DNA of 64,000 nt, from assembly GCA_963666895.2 (NCBI GenBank), contig CAXXNS010000009.1, positions 62,001 to 126,000 of the forward strand, written 5' to 3'. Shown in pieces: positions 8,657 through 18,055 of the stretch. A model generated the notes under the pieces. The model worked only from the letters and a program-made list of their open reading frames with translations, was not told where the DNA came from and made no database searches. Every line of letters begins with the position of its first letter. The first letter of the stretch is position 1. The stretch comes from G963666895 sp963666895. GTDB lineage: Bacteria; Desulfobacterota; Desulfovibrionia; Desulfovibrionales; Desulfovibrionaceae. The position numbers and the translations under genes are program-made.

Positions 8657-10024
8657 GTGCGGTTCACCATAATCACCTTCGGCTGCCAGATGAACGTCCT
8701 GGACTCGGACTGGCTCTCCCGGTCCCTCATCTCCCGGGGCTGGACCAGGACGGACGAGGAACAGGCCGAGGTTTTCATCATCAACACGTGCAGCGTGCGC
8801 GCCAAGCCCGAGCAGAAGGTCCACTCCGTGCTCGGGCGGCTGAACCGCATGCTCAGGGCCGTGGATCGGCCCGGGGCCTTCGCGGCCGTGGCCGGGTGCG
8901 TGGCCCAGCAGTGCGGCCGGGACTTCCTGGCCCGCTACCCCCTGGTGCGCCTCGTCTTCGGCCCGGACGGCCTGGCCCAGGCGCCTGACGCCCTGGTCCG
9001 GCTGGCCAACGAGCCGGATCAGCGCATGGCCCTGCTGGACATGTCCGACACCTACGTGGAGCGTGAATACGCGCCCGAACCCGAGGACCAGGGGGACGAA
9101 TCCTCGGCCGGGCCCAGGTCCGCGTTCGTGAACATCATGCAAGGGTGCGACAATTTTTGCGCGTATTGCATCGTGCCGTACGTACGCGGCCCGCAGAAGT
9201 CCCGGGCGTTCGGGGCCGTGCTGGAGGAGTGCGAAGGCCTGGTTGCCCAGGGAGTGCGGGAAATCACCCTGCTCGGGCAGAACGTGAACAGCTACGGCCT
9301 GGACGGCGGCTCGGGCGGTCCGGGTTTTGCAGAACTTTTACGGCGGGTGGCTGCCCTTGAGGGCCTGGATCGGTTACGGTTCACTACGTCGCACCCCAAG
9401 GACATCGCCGACGAGGTGGTGGCCGCCTTCGGTGAGCTGGAAAACCTCTGCCCCCACCTGCATCTGCCGTTGCAGGCGGGCTCGGACCGGATTTTGAGAC
9501 GCATGGGACGCAAGTACGACATGGAACGCTACCTGGACATCGTGGACCGCCTGCAGCGGGCCCGGCCGGACATCACCCTGACCACGGACCTCATCGTGGC
9601 CTTCCCGGGCGAGACCGAGGAGGATTTTCAGGCCACCCTGGACATGGTGGAGCGGGTGGGTTTCGAGTCCAGCTTCTCCTTCATCTATTCGGACCGGCCC
9701 GGCACGGCCGCCGAGCGGATGACGCCCAAGATGGACCCGGAGGAGGCGTCGGCCCGGTTGTCCCGGTTGCAGAATTTGCAGAATGCCATTACCAGATCGA
9801 AGTTGGAGCGTTGCGTTGGCAACGCGGACGTCATTCTCTGCGACGGCGTCAGCCGCATGCAGGGCGAGACCGGCCGCTCCTGGCGCGGCCGCGACCCCGG
9901 CGGGCGCATCGTCAACGTCACCGAAGCCGACGCCGCCGACCTGGCCGGAAGCATGATTCCGGTCCGCATCGTCGAGGCGAAGAACCATTCCCTGATCGGG
10001 GAAAGGACAGGTGCACCATGGTAG
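8657..10024 (+). CDS. miaB: tRNA-2-methylthio-N6-dimethylallyladenosine synthase MiaB
   Basis: A 455-residue radical-SAM methylthiotransferase that adds the 2-methylthio group to isopentenyl-adenosine-37 of tRNA. Three N-terminal Cys for the auxiliary cluster are at 10 (F-G-C-Q-M-N), 45 (N-T-C-S-V-R) and 81 (A-G-C-V-A-Q-Q); the radical-SAM C-x3-C-x2-C is at 164, 168 and 171. TTDLIVAFPGETEEDF and LPLQAGSDRIL match the core, and a TRAM domain ends the protein. The N-terminal Q-M-N-V-L-D-S-D favours MiaB over RimO or MtaB. GTG at 8657 is the family start, with no strong ribosome site. It overlaps the nuclease gene by 7 bases. Confidence 0.95.
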   Translation: MRFTIITFGCQMNVLDSDWLSRSLISRGWTRTDEEQAEVFIINTCSVRAKPEQKVHSVLGRLNRMLRAVDRPGAFAAVAGCVAQQCGRDFLARYPLVRLVFGPDGLAQAPDALVRLANEPDQRMALLDMSDTYVEREYAPEPEDQGDESSAGPRSAFVNIMQGCDNFCAYCIVPYVRGPQKSRAFGAVLEECEGLVAQGVREITLLGQNVNSYGLDGGSGGPGFAELLRRVAALEGLDRLRFTTSHPKDIADEVVAAFGELENLCPHLHLPLQAGSDRILRRMGRKYDMERYLDIVDRLQRARPDITLTTDLIVAFPGETEEDFQATLDMVERVGFESSFSFIYSDRPGTAAERMTPKMDPEEASARLSRLQNLQNAITRSKLERCVGNADVILCDGVSRMQGETGRSWRGRDPGGRIVNVTEADAADLAGSMIPVRIVEAKNHSLIGERTGAPW

Positions 10025-10513
10025 AAATGCGCGTCTTCGGCCCTGGCCATGGACGAGAAGACACAGGCCCCGGTTCTCATCCTCAAGGACAAGGAGGACG
10101 AGAAGGTCCTGCCCATCTGGATCGGGGCCATGGAGGCCATGGCCATCTCCCTGGCCCTGAACAAGGTCGCCTTCCCCCGGCCCATGACCCACGACCTGCT
10201 CCTGCTGGTCATCTCCGGCATGGACGGGGTGGTGACGCGGGTGGAGATCACCCGGCTGGAGGAGGGGACCTTTTACGCCGAGCTGGTCCTGGACATCAAG
10301 GGCGAGGTCCGGCGCATCGACTCGCGGCCTTCGGACGCCATCGCCGTGGCCGTGCGCGCCGACGCCCCGGTGTTCGTGGACGAGACCGTGCTGGAGGAGG
10401 CCGGAGCCAAGAACCCGGAGGCCTACGAGGCCGTGCTCAAGACCGACGAGGCCGAGAAGTGGACCGAGGAGCTCAAGAAGTTGGACCTGGACGACACCAA
10501 ATACAAGATGTGA
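10018..10513 (+). CDS. Bifunctional nuclease family protein (DUF151), reading frame broken near the start
   Basis: The body from 10049 reads MDEKTQAPVLILKDKE and continues through IWIGAMEA and the RRIDSRPSDAIAVAVR motif, which is diagnostic of the BFN/DUF151 family (a small acidic nuclease domain). The natural N-terminus, M-V-E-M-R-V-F-G, begins at ATG 10018 but in another frame: removing one C from the CCC at 10041-10043 gives a continuous M-V-E-M-R-V-F-G-L-A-M-D-E-K start like relatives. So either the sequence has an extra C or translation begins at ATG 10049 (154 residues). With the frame restored it is about 164 residues. It overlaps the end of miaB and precedes the PHP gene by 4 bases. 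Confidence 0.85.
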
Positions 10514-10517
10514 CGCC

Positions 10518-11168
10518 ATGATCGACCTGCACACCCACACCGTTTTCAGCGACGGCGCCCTGATTCCGGCCGAGTTGGCCCGCCGGGCCAAGTCCATCGG
10601 CTACCAGGCCCTGGCCTTCACCGACCACGTGGACGAGGCCCTCATGCCCCACGTGGTCACCAACCTGCGCCGCTTCGTGGACACCTGCGCACCCTACTTC
10701 GGCATCGAGCTGGTGGCCGGGGTGGAGCTGACCCACGTGCCCCCGGCCCTCATCGCCGAGCAGGTGGCCCGGGCCCGCAAGCTCGGAGCCCAGCTGGTGG
10801 TCATGCATGGCGAGACCGTGGTCGAGCCCGTGGCCAAGGGAACCAACCTGGCCGCCATCGAGGCCGGGGTGGACGTCCTGGCCCACCCGGGGCTCGTCAC
10901 CCCGGAGGAGGTGCGCCTGGCCGCGGACAAGGGCGTGGCCCTGGAGATCAGCACCCGGGGCGGGCACAGCCTGACCAACGGCCACGTGGCCGCGTTGGCC
11001 AGGGAGCACGGCGCGCTCCTGGTGGTCAACAACGACGCCCACCAGCCCCACGACTTGGTGAATTCAACGCTCCGGAAGGCCGTGGCCCTGGGCGCCGGGC
11101 TGACCGAGAGCGAGTACGCACAGACCGCGACCAACGCGCGCAACATCCTGCAGCGAATCTTGTCCTGA
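10518..11168 (+). CDS. PHP-domain metal-dependent phosphoesterase (histidinol-phosphatase-like)
   Basis: A 216-residue PHP domain protein. It starts MIDLHTHTVFSDG (metal-binding H-x-H and the downstream Asp), followed by FTDHVDE, VELTHV, HGETVVEP, AHPGLVT and the closing NNDAHQPHD. These nine-odd His, Asp and Glu positions form the trinuclear metal site of PHP phosphoesterases. Histidinol-phosphatase is a common label, but many such stand-alone PHP proteins have other substrates, and no his genes are nearby. It lies between the nuclease gene and tolQ in a continuous plus-strand run, so it may share their transcript. Confidence 0.85.
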   Translation: MIDLHTHTVFSDGALIPAELARRAKSIGYQALAFTDHVDEALMPHVVTNLRRFVDTCAPYFGIELVAGVELTHVPPALIAEQVARARKLGAQLVVMHGETVVEPVAKGTNLAAIEAGVDVLAHPGLVTPEEVRLAADKGVALEISTRGGHSLTNGHVAALAREHGALLVVNNDAHQPHDLVNSTLRKAVALGAGLTESEYAQTATNARNILQRILS

Positions 11169-11210
11169 CCCGGCCGGGCCGTCCGGCCATGCCCAAGAGA
11201 AGAGGAAACT

Positions 11211-11945
<735 letters not shown>

Positions 11946-11948
11946 GCC

Positions 11949-12389
11949 GTGGGCGGAGGAACCAACACCGACACCTTTCTGGCCGAGATCAACGTCACGC
12001 CATTTGTGGACGTGATGCTCGTGCTGCTCATCATCTTCATGGTCACCGCGCCCATGCTCACCCAGGGCGTGGACGTGGACCTGCCCCAGACCAAGGCCGT
12101 GGAGACCCTGCCCGACGACACCGAGCACCTGGTCCTGTCCATCAAGCCGGATGAGACCATCTGGCTGGACGAGTACCAGGTGGAGATGGTCGACCTGCAG
12201 GACCACCTGGCCCGGCTGGTGACCAGCCAGAACAAGCAGCTCTATCTGCGCGCGGACAAGACCGTTCCTTACGGAATCGTGGTCCAGGTCATGGGCGAGG
12301 TCCGGGCGGCGGGCATCCAGAACCTGGGCATCGTGGCCCTGCCGGCCGAGACGGCCAAGGCCGCCAAGGACAAGAAGGACGGACAATAG
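11949..12389 (+). CDS. tolR: Tol-Pal system protein TolR (ExbD/TolR family)
   Basis: A 146-residue protein with a short cytoplasmic start, one membrane segment (NVTPFVDVMLVLLIIFMV) carrying the essential membrane Asp (Asp21), and a periplasmic domain ending in IQNLGIVALP. It pairs with TolQ to make the proton channel. The GTG start at 11949 follows the tolQ stop by 3 bases and is the only start that gives the family N-terminus. The Lys/Ala/Asp-rich last 15 residues are a lineage-specific tail. Confidence 0.93.
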   Translation: MGGGTNTDTFLAEINVTPFVDVMLVLLIIFMVTAPMLTQGVDVDLPQTKAVETLPDDTEHLVLSIKPDETIWLDEYQVEMVDLQDHLARLVTSQNKQLYLRADKTVPYGIVVQVMGEVRAAGIQNLGIVALPAETAKAAKDKKDGQ

Positions 12390-12411
12390 CCCGGAGGGCT
12401 TTTCCGAAACC

Positions 12412-13404
12412 ATGCAAACGAAACTGGGCTTCCTCTGCTCCCTGGGCCTGCATCTGGCCGTGGTCCTGCTGGCCCTGTTTTGGGTCCCGGGATCGGCCAG
12501 GCCTTCCCTGGAGGACGTCTACAACGTCAATCTGGTCACCCTGCCCGGGGGCGGCTTTTCCGGCCCGGCCTCGCCCGAGGCCCCGGCGCCCGGTCCCGCG
12601 GCCCCGGAGACCGTTGCGGAACCGGCGCCCGAGCCCGCTCCCGCGCCTGAGGTGGCCGCTCCCGAGCCCGCTCCGGAACCGGAACCGGTGCCGGAACCCG
12701 CGCCCGAACCGGAGCCCGTGCCCGAACCCCAGCCCGTGGCCGTTCCCCCGGAGCCCAAGCCCGAGCCCAAGCCCGAGCCTGAACCCGAACCCGTGCCCGA
12801 GCCGGAACCCGCGCCCGAGCCGGAGCCCGCGCCCGAGCCGGTCCCTGAACCCGAGCCCAAGCCCGAGCCCAAGCCCGAACCCAAACCGGAGCCTCCAAAG
12901 CCCAAGCCGAAACCCAAGCCCACGGCCGAGGAGATCAAGGCCAAGGAGCTGGCCGCGCTGCAGCAGAAGGTCAAGTCCGAGGACAGCAAGCAGACCGCCC
13001 TGGAAAAGGAACTGGCCGCCATGCAGCAGAGCCACGGCACCGGCGTTCCCGGCGTGTCCGGCCAGGGAGGCGGCGGCGTCGGCGGCGGCCAGGGAGGCGG
13101 CGTGGGAGGCGGCGTGGGCCAGGGGTCCGGGTTGGCCGACGTGTACCTGTCCATCGTGGCCGGGCAGATCAAGAAGAACTGGTCCTTCCCGCGCTACGGC
13201 GAGGAGCAGAACCTCCAGGCCGTGGTGGAGATCCACATCGACGACGCGGGCAACATCGTGGCCAGGGAACTGGTTGGCCGGTCCGGCTTCGCCTCGTTCG
13301 ACGAGTCCGTGCTGCGGGCCGTGGACCTGACCAAGACCGTGCCTCCGCCCAAGCGCAACGACCTCAAGGCCCTACGCATTATATTCAACCTTCAGGAATT
13401 GTAG
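12412..13404 (+). CDS. tolA: TolA/TonB family energy-transducing protein with long Pro-Glu/Pro-Lys spacer
   Basis: A 330-residue three-part protein: an N-terminal membrane anchor (about residues 7-25), a long periplasmic spacer, and a C-terminal TonB/TolA-like domain (VYLSIVAGQIKKNWSFP ... VVEIHIDDAGNIV ... FDESVLRAV). Residues about 50-170 are a Pro-Glu then Pro-Lys repeat followed by a Gly-rich hinge at about 205-235. Such spacers cross the periplasm to reach TolB/Pal. The position between tolR and tolB makes TolA the likely role; the Pro-Glu/Pro-Lys spacer is more TonB-like than the Ala/Lys helix of E. coli TolA. No frameshift is present despite the repeats. Confidence 0.85.
   Translation: MQTKLGFLCSLGLHLAVVLLALFWVPGSARPSLEDVYNVNLVTLPGGGFSGPASPEAPAPGPAAPETVAEPAPEPAPAPEVAAPEPAPEPEPVPEPAPEPEPVPEPQPVAVPPEPKPEPKPEPEPEPVPEPEPAPEPEPAPEPVPEPEPKPEPKPEPKPEPPKPKPKPKPTAEEIKAKELAALQQKVKSEDSKQTALEKELAAMQQSHGTGVPGVSGQGGGGVGGGQGGGVGGGVGQGSGLADVYLSIVAGQIKKNWSFPRYGEEQNLQAVVEIHIDDAGNIVARELVGRSGFASFDESVLRAVDLTKTVPPPKRNDLKALRIIFNLQEL
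12610..12920 (+). repeat. Coding low-complexity tract: Pro-Glu and Pro-Lys dipeptide repeats
   Basis: About 310 bases of near-repeating CCCGAG / CCCGAA / CCCAAG hexanucleotide units inside the tolA-like gene. The first two thirds encode mostly Pro-Glu(-Pro-Ala/Val), the last third Pro-Lys, giving an acidic then basic rod. Units vary at third codon positions, so it is not a recent slippage product, but length change between strains would be expected. Confidence 0.85.
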
Positions 13405-13423
13405 CAACCTTCAGGAGCCTTTC

Positions 13424-14721
13424 ATGCCTCGCATCGCCAGCCTAGCTTGCCTGCTTCTCCTGCTCATGGCCGTATCCGCTTCGGCCCAGCCCCTGTCCGT
13501 GGACATCTACGGCCGGGCCAGAACAGCGTCCGCATGGTCATCCTGCCGCCGCGCGGCACCCAGGGCGCGGCCGTTCCGGCCCTGGCGGCCAAGTTCGAGG
13601 AGTTCGTGCGCCAGAACATTTCTTATTTGCCCTTCCTGGAGTTGGTGGAGGTTTCCGATCTGTTGGGCGGCGACCCCAGCCGGGGACTCAGGGCCGAGGA
13701 CATCGACTTCAAGCCCCTGGTGCTGGGCAAGGTGGACCTGGTCATGACCGCGGGCTGGCAGGGCGGCGACCTCCAGGTGCGGGTGTATGAGACCATGCAG
13801 GGCCGCAGGCTGGTGGGCAAGGCCTATCGGGGCCTGGACGACCGGCTGGCGGCTAAGGCCGCGGACGCCTTCTGCGCCGAGCTCATGCGCGCCCTGACCG
13901 GGCGTAGCGGGTTCTTCAACACCACCATCGCCTTCGTGCGCAAGCAGGGCAGCTCGCGCGAGATTTACGCCATCAGCCCCCAGGGCCGGAACCTGACCAA
14001 GATCACCAGCATCGGGGGCGTCAACCTGTCGCCCGAGTGGTCCAAGGACGGCCGGTCCATCATCTTCACCCACGTGGGCGAGCGCGAGCACAGCCTGGGC
14101 GTGTACGACGAGACCACGGGCAAGGTGAAACTCTACAATTTCACCGGGCATACGGTCATCAGCCCGGCCTACATGCCTTCGGGCCAGGTCACGGTGACAC
14201 TGAACATGACCGGCAATCCGGACATCTACCTCTTGGACTCCAACTACAAACCCACCAAGGCCATGGTGCAGAATCGGGCCATCGAGGTTTCCCAGAGCTT
14301 CGACTCCAAGGGCAAGCACATGGCCTACGTGTCGGACCGCTACGGCAACCCGCACATCTTCGTCATGGACCTGGCCACGGGCCAGGAGACCCGCGTCACC
14401 ACGGCGGGCAAGTACAACACCAACCCCTGCCTGAGCCCGGACGGCCGGTACGTGGCCTTTTCCCGGCAGATGCCGGGCGGGCACAAGATATTCGTTCACG
14501 ACCTGGAGACCGGATACGAGCGGCAGATCACCTTCGGTCCCGGCAGCGATGAAGAACCGGCCTTTGGTCCGGACGGCTACTTCGTGGCCTTTTCCTCCAA
14601 CCGGGGCGGCAAGGGGTACAGGATATACATGACCACCCGGCATGGCGACGCTCCCATGCTCGTGCCCACGGGCTCCGGCGAGGCCTCCATGCCCGCCTGG
14701 GACACCTCGCGCATCGAGTGA
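13424..14721 (+). CDS. tolB: Tol-Pal system beta-propeller protein TolB (reading frame broken by one base)
   Basis: The N-terminal signal peptide (M-P-R-I-A-S-L then a Leu-rich core and S-A-S-A-Q cleavage region) starts at 13424, but the mature protein continues in another frame from about 13515. Adding one C at 13511-13517 (GGCCGGG to GGCCCGGG) restores V-D-I-Y-G-P-G-Q-N-S-V-R-M, the conserved TolB start, and a 432-residue protein of normal length. The C-terminal half shows the propeller repeats with LSPEWSKDG, SQSFDSKGKHMAYVSD, CLSPDGRYVAFS and EPAFGPDGYFVAFSS. TolB is periplasmic and links TolA to Pal. The break is most simply a sequencing deletion. Confidence 0.9.
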
Positions 14722-14820
14722 TTCCGGCGGGGAGCGGCTTGCTTTTTGCCGCCAAACAGGTATCAAGCAGCAAAGGAACGCCCGTTCATGCCGGGCGCGT
14801 CAACCTGAACACAACGTGCG

Positions 14821-14832
14821 GATAACGTTATC
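14821..14832. promoter_or_regulatory. Perfect 12-bp palindrome just before the pal ribosome site
   Basis: GATAACGTTATC is fully self-complementary and lies between tolB and pal, 5 bases before the AAGGAG of pal. It could be a protein-binding site or the start of a small hairpin; there is no direct evidence for either. Confidence 0.3.
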
Positions 14833-14850
14833 AGCCAAGGAGAGATGACC

Positions 14851-15378
14851 ATGAAACGTATCGGATTGATCCTCCTGGTATGCTTGGCCGTGGCCCTGGC
14901 CGCCGGCTGTGCCAAGAAACGGCAGGATTCCATGCCCCCGGGCGCCAGCACCACCCAGAGCGGCGACGACGTGAACGTCAAGTGGGACGAGCAGCAGCTC
15001 ACCGAGGAGCAGCTCCGGGCCCAGCAGAAGGCCCAGTCCATCGACGATCTGAAGACCCGGATTCACTTCGCTTTTGACAAGTCCGAACTGACCAACGAGT
15101 CCCGGGCCATCCTCAAGCGCAAGGCCGAGATCATGGAAGTCTACACCGGCCTGACCCTGGTCGTTGAGGGGCATTGCGACGAGCGGGGCACCGTGGAATA
15201 CAACCTGGCCCTGGGCGACCGCCGAGCCCGCGCGGCCTACGAGTACCTCAAGGCCTTGGGCGTGTCCGAGTCGCGCATGTCCATCGTCAGCTTTGGCGAG
15301 GAAAAGGCGCTGGATCCGGGCCATGACGAGTCCGCCTGGGCCATGAACCGCCGCGACGAATTCCGGGTCTTTGAATAG
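14851..15378 (+). CDS. pal: Peptidoglycan-associated lipoprotein Pal
   Basis: A 175-residue outer-membrane lipoprotein. The lipobox ends at Cys20 (A-A-G-C), followed by a flexible linker and an OmpA-like domain: IHFAFDKSELTNESRAIL and VVEGHCDERGTVEYNLALG, which bind peptidoglycan, and the late MNRRDEFRVFE. ATG at 14851 is preferred to 14845 because AAGGAG (14837-14842) is then 8 bases away instead of 2. It closes the tol cluster; the usual downstream cpoB/ybgF is absent and a terminator follows. Confidence 0.95.
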   Translation: MKRIGLILLVCLAVALAAGCAKKRQDSMPPGASTTQSGDDVNVKWDEQQLTEEQLRAQQKAQSIDDLKTRIHFAFDKSELTNESRAILKRKAEIMEVYTGLTLVVEGHCDERGTVEYNLALGDRRARAAYEYLKALGVSESRMSIVSFGEEKALDPGHDESAWAMNRRDEFRVFE

Positions 15379-15405
15379 TCCCGGACCTTATCGAGAAAAC
15401 AAGAG

Positions 15406-15434
15406 GGCCGCTCCTTGATGGGGCGGCCTTTTTT
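15406..15434 (+). terminator. Intrinsic terminator of the tol-pal run
   Basis: GGCCGCTCC (15406-15414) pairs with GGGGCGGCC (15420-15428) over 9 pairs including one G-T, with a 5-base loop, then six T. It lies 28 bases after the pal stop and just before the end of the convergent pgpA. Confidence 0.9.
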
Positions 15435-15435
15435 A

Positions 15436-15948
15436 TTACGGACGGGGAGCGGCCAGGTACAGGAGCAGGGCCAGGATCAGGGCCGCTTCGATGCCGGCCA
15501 GGGCGTCGTCCAGCATGACGCCGAGACCGCCCGGGAAGCGGCGTTCGATCCAGCGGATGGGCCAGGGCTTGGTGATGTCCAGGAGCCGGAACAGGCCGAA
15601 TCCGGCCGCCAGGGCCCAGAGCGGGGCGTGGACCACGGGCGTGGGCTGGGCCAGGGGCAAGAGGGCCAGCCACTGGCCCAGGACCTCGTCGATGATTGCC
15701 TGGGACGGGGTCCTTGCGGTCCAGGGTCTTTTCGGCGGCCTGGCAGGCGAACACGCCGATGACGAACACGCCCAGGAGCAGGAGCCAGCGGGCCCAGTCC
15801 GGCAGGGGGATGAAGACCAGGGGGGCGGCGGCGATGGCCGCGGCCGAGCCCCAGGTGCCGGGCGCCCAGGGCGCAGCCAGCCCACCGGGCCCAGAGTGGC
15901 CGCGTGGGTCAGGAAGCGGTTGCAGGCGGAGGGCTGGGTCTCAAGCAT
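15436..15948 (-). CDS. pgpA: Phosphatidylglycerophosphatase A (frame broken twice)
   Basis: The gene must be read across three frames. It starts M-L-E-T-Q-P-S-A at 15948 and leads into L-G-P-V-G-W-L. The middle is in a second frame (FVIGVFACQAAEKTL) and the end is back in the first (PSQAIIDEVLGQWLALL, LDITKPWPIRWIE, LPGGLGVMLDDALAG type motifs). These are the family's conserved segments, including the E-K and D-D metal-binding acids. Restoring one base at 15864-15866 and removing one from the G run at 15707-15710 gives about 170 residues. PgpA dephosphorylates phosphatidylglycerophosphate in the inner membrane. Two opposite single-base changes point to sequence errors. It converges on pal. 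Confidence 0.85.
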   Translation of the reverse strand: MLETQPSACNRFLTHAATLGPVGWLRPGRPAPGARPRPSPPPPWSSSPCRTGPAGSCSWACSSSACSPARPPKRPWTARTPSQAIIDEVLGQWLALLPLAQPTPVVHAPLWALAAGFGLFRLLDITKPWPIRWIERRFPGGLGVMLDDALAGIEAALILALLLYLAAPRP

Positions 15949-16056
15949 GGCCTATGGCATACTCCCAATGAGACCAAAGGACCAGTCCGGCCCGAACGGG
16001 GCGTGAAAAAGGCTCTTGATTTATTTTACCGAATCGTAACATTTTGTAATAAAAGT

Positions 16057-16978
16057 TTATTGATTTGCTGCAGAAGATTTACGAGAAGTTCGCCAGCCGG
16101 CGGCCATGAGGCCGTGTTCGGATTTCAGGCAGGCCAGGTAATTGGGACCGACAAAGTCCTCGTCCGTGAACTCGTACGGCTTGAAGTCCACGCCAGTGGG
16201 GTAGATCTTGCCGCATGGCGTAGCCGTGCAGCTTCAGGAAATTGTACAGGTCCAGGAGCAGGGTCCCGGGCCATGATGTTGGCCTTGCCGTACTCGAACT
16301 GGATCTACGTCGACCCGCTTGCCGCGGATCATCTCTATGAATCCCTTCAGCACGTTGAACTCCGCGCCCTCGCAATCGATCTTGAGCAGCCGGATGTGGT
16401 CGATGTTTTTCTGGATGCAGTAGTTGTCGCCTGTGGTGGTCTTGCACTCGACGGCCGCGGAATCATGGTCGTCGTGCATTCTGTAGATGCCCGACAGTTC
16501 CGAGTGTTCCGGATAATAGTGCACCGTGGCCATGCCCGGCGCGTCGCTCAGCCCGCAGGGATTGACGCTGGCGTTGGGCGTATCGGCCAGGGCCGTCGGC
16601 CAGGAGCCGGGCCGTGGCCGGGACGATCTCGAAGCAATGGATGCGCGCCTTCGGATACTGAGAGAGAACGGCCTTGCTCCAGTCCCCCTTGTTGGCGCCC
16701 ACGTCGAACACCACGCTGTCGTTATCGCAACATTTTGATATGACGGACGCCTCGCCGTTGGAGGCGATGTCGTAGTCCAGGTTGGCCGCCTGGCTGTAGA
16801 GCATCCGGGCGATGGCCAGGATGGCCTTGCGGGTGACCGTGTCCGTCCCACGCAGTAGGGACTTGTATTCCTTGAGAAAGCCCTTCATGTCTCGGGCCTG
16901 GGGGTCCGTGTTTTCGGCCAGGCGGGCGAGTGCCTGAAGGATGATGTCGAGGGGCGAGGGCGTCGCGTCCATGGTCAA
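16057..16978 (-). pseudogene. FkbM-family methyltransferase, frame broken four times
   Basis: Joined across frames, this encodes about 306 residues of a FkbM-type SAM-dependent methyltransferase: VVFDVGANKGDWS (SAM-binding motif I), IHCFEIVPATARLL, the GLSDAPGMATVHYYPE segment, and HIRLLKIDCEGAEFNVLKGF, the family's hallmark. Frame changes fall near 16590, 16308, 16262 and 16213; each is corrected by removing one base, after which the frame ends at TAA 16057-16059. The start is TTG 16978 (overlapping the previous stop) or ATG 16972. FkbM enzymes often O-methylate sugars of surface polysaccharides. It may be a true pseudogene, but the surrounding cluster of breaks makes sequence error likelier. 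Confidence 0.75.
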
Positions 16979-17602
16979 GGGCTTTTCCCGAACGATATAT
17001 GCCCGTCAAATCCCTGGGCTTCGCGCTGCTTGTACAGCGCGGCGTCGTCCGGGTCGTTGGCTTTTTTGTGCTTTTCATAGTCGATCTCGACCATGATGCA
17101 GCCGGGGTTGTAGACGAATTGCTCCTGATGGGCGGCGATGGCGGACAGTTCCGTGTCGCCGAAATGCCTTTTGTACCCGGGATAAAAACACGAACTTGTG
17201 GTACAGCGTGGCCAGCCAGCTTCTCCTGGCCAGGCCGAAAACCGCCAGCGTGCCGTGCATTCGTCCGTCGTTGAACGCGAGAAGGCTCGAACTGGAGCCG
17301 TCCAACGTGCGTATGGCCGCGCGCAGCCAGTCGTCACCGGGGAAAGCGTCTTGGGCCAGGTAGCCGAAATAGCGCGACGTGGAATGCGAGCACAGGTAGT
17401 TGGCGATCTTCATGAACCCCATGCGCTCGTCGTCGTTGACCAGCACCACGAGGCCGGGATGCTGCGCCCGGATTGCCAGGACTTTCGCCAGACGATCCGC
17501 CATTTCCCGGTCGATGAAGGGCAGGACGAAGACAGCCTCGTCGTTATGCACGTGGCCAAGGCTTTCGAGCGTGGAGGAATCAGCAAAGATTGTTTCAAGC
17601 AT
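16975..17602 (-). CDS. Glycosyltransferase-like protein (frame broken once)
   Basis: About 208 residues after frame repair. The first part (PGLVVLVNDDERMGF, YFGYLAQDAFPGDDWL, LLAFNDGRMHGTLAVFGL) has the look of a small GT-A glycosyltransferase: a nucleotide-binding D-D, a Gly-Asp-Asp-Trp segment and an acceptor region. The end (FYPGYKRHFGDTELSAIA) follows in another frame; removing one base from the A5 run at 17184-17188 joins them. The start is ATG 17602, or TTG 17623. Its stop overlaps the FkbM start, so the two form a unit, probably for a surface glycan. Family assignment rests on pattern, not on a sure motif. Confidence 0.6.
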
Positions 17603-17695
17603 AGGCGTCGTGTTTGCGGGCAAACGTATCCGTTTCCCAGGGTTGTAGCAATGACCGCCGGTTTCCTCCGTTTTCAGGAATTCCTCGGTATACTT

Positions 17696-18055
17696 TTAAC
17701 TATCTGTAGTCATTAACTTTGCCATTCCATTGGCGGGGAGTTGTGTGGGACTGTCCGGCTTCACCAGTGGGGTGTCCATTTTTAGTTCTGATCCAGATGT
17801 TGCAGTCTGTTCATGATGTAGAGAAGCTTGATTTTCTTTTTTAATGTAATCCTTGTCCAGAAAAATCATCCTGCAGGCGATCTCTTCTTCATAGGAGTGT
17901 TGCTTTTTATTATCCGTGGCGTACTTCAGGATGTGGCTCTTGATTGTTTTATCTGTGAACAAACCCAGCTTTGATTTACAGGTATCACAAATGGGATATC
18001 CAAAAAAAAGTTCTCCAGGTTCGCCGCAATTGAAGCAAGACATGTCTGTGTTCAC
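17696..18055 (-). CDS. Small zinc-ribbon protein of unknown function
   Basis: A 119-residue protein. It opens with C-F-N-C and, 12 residues later, C-D-T-C, a four-Cys zinc ribbon. The rest is charged and helical, rich in Lys, Glu and Asp, with no membrane segment. GTG at 18055 is chosen because GGGGGA lies 5 bases upstream and the GTG overlaps the restored maf stop (GTGA); an internal ATG at 18043 is the alternative. GC content is clearly lower than its neighbours, with AAA, AAT and ATT codons common, hinting at transfer. I do not recognise the family. Confidence 0.65.
   Translation of the reverse strand: MNTDMSCFNCGEPGELFFGYPICDTCKSKLGLFTDKTIKSHILKYATDNKKQHSYEEEIACRMIFLDKDYIKKENQASLHHEQTATSGSELKMDTPLVKPDSPTQLPANGMAKLMTTDS

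Noticed and set aside
12610..12920. Repeat array that might look like CRISPR or direct repeats
   Set aside because: The units are in-frame hexanucleotides encoding Pro-Glu/Pro-Lys inside the tolA-like gene; there are no unique spacers.
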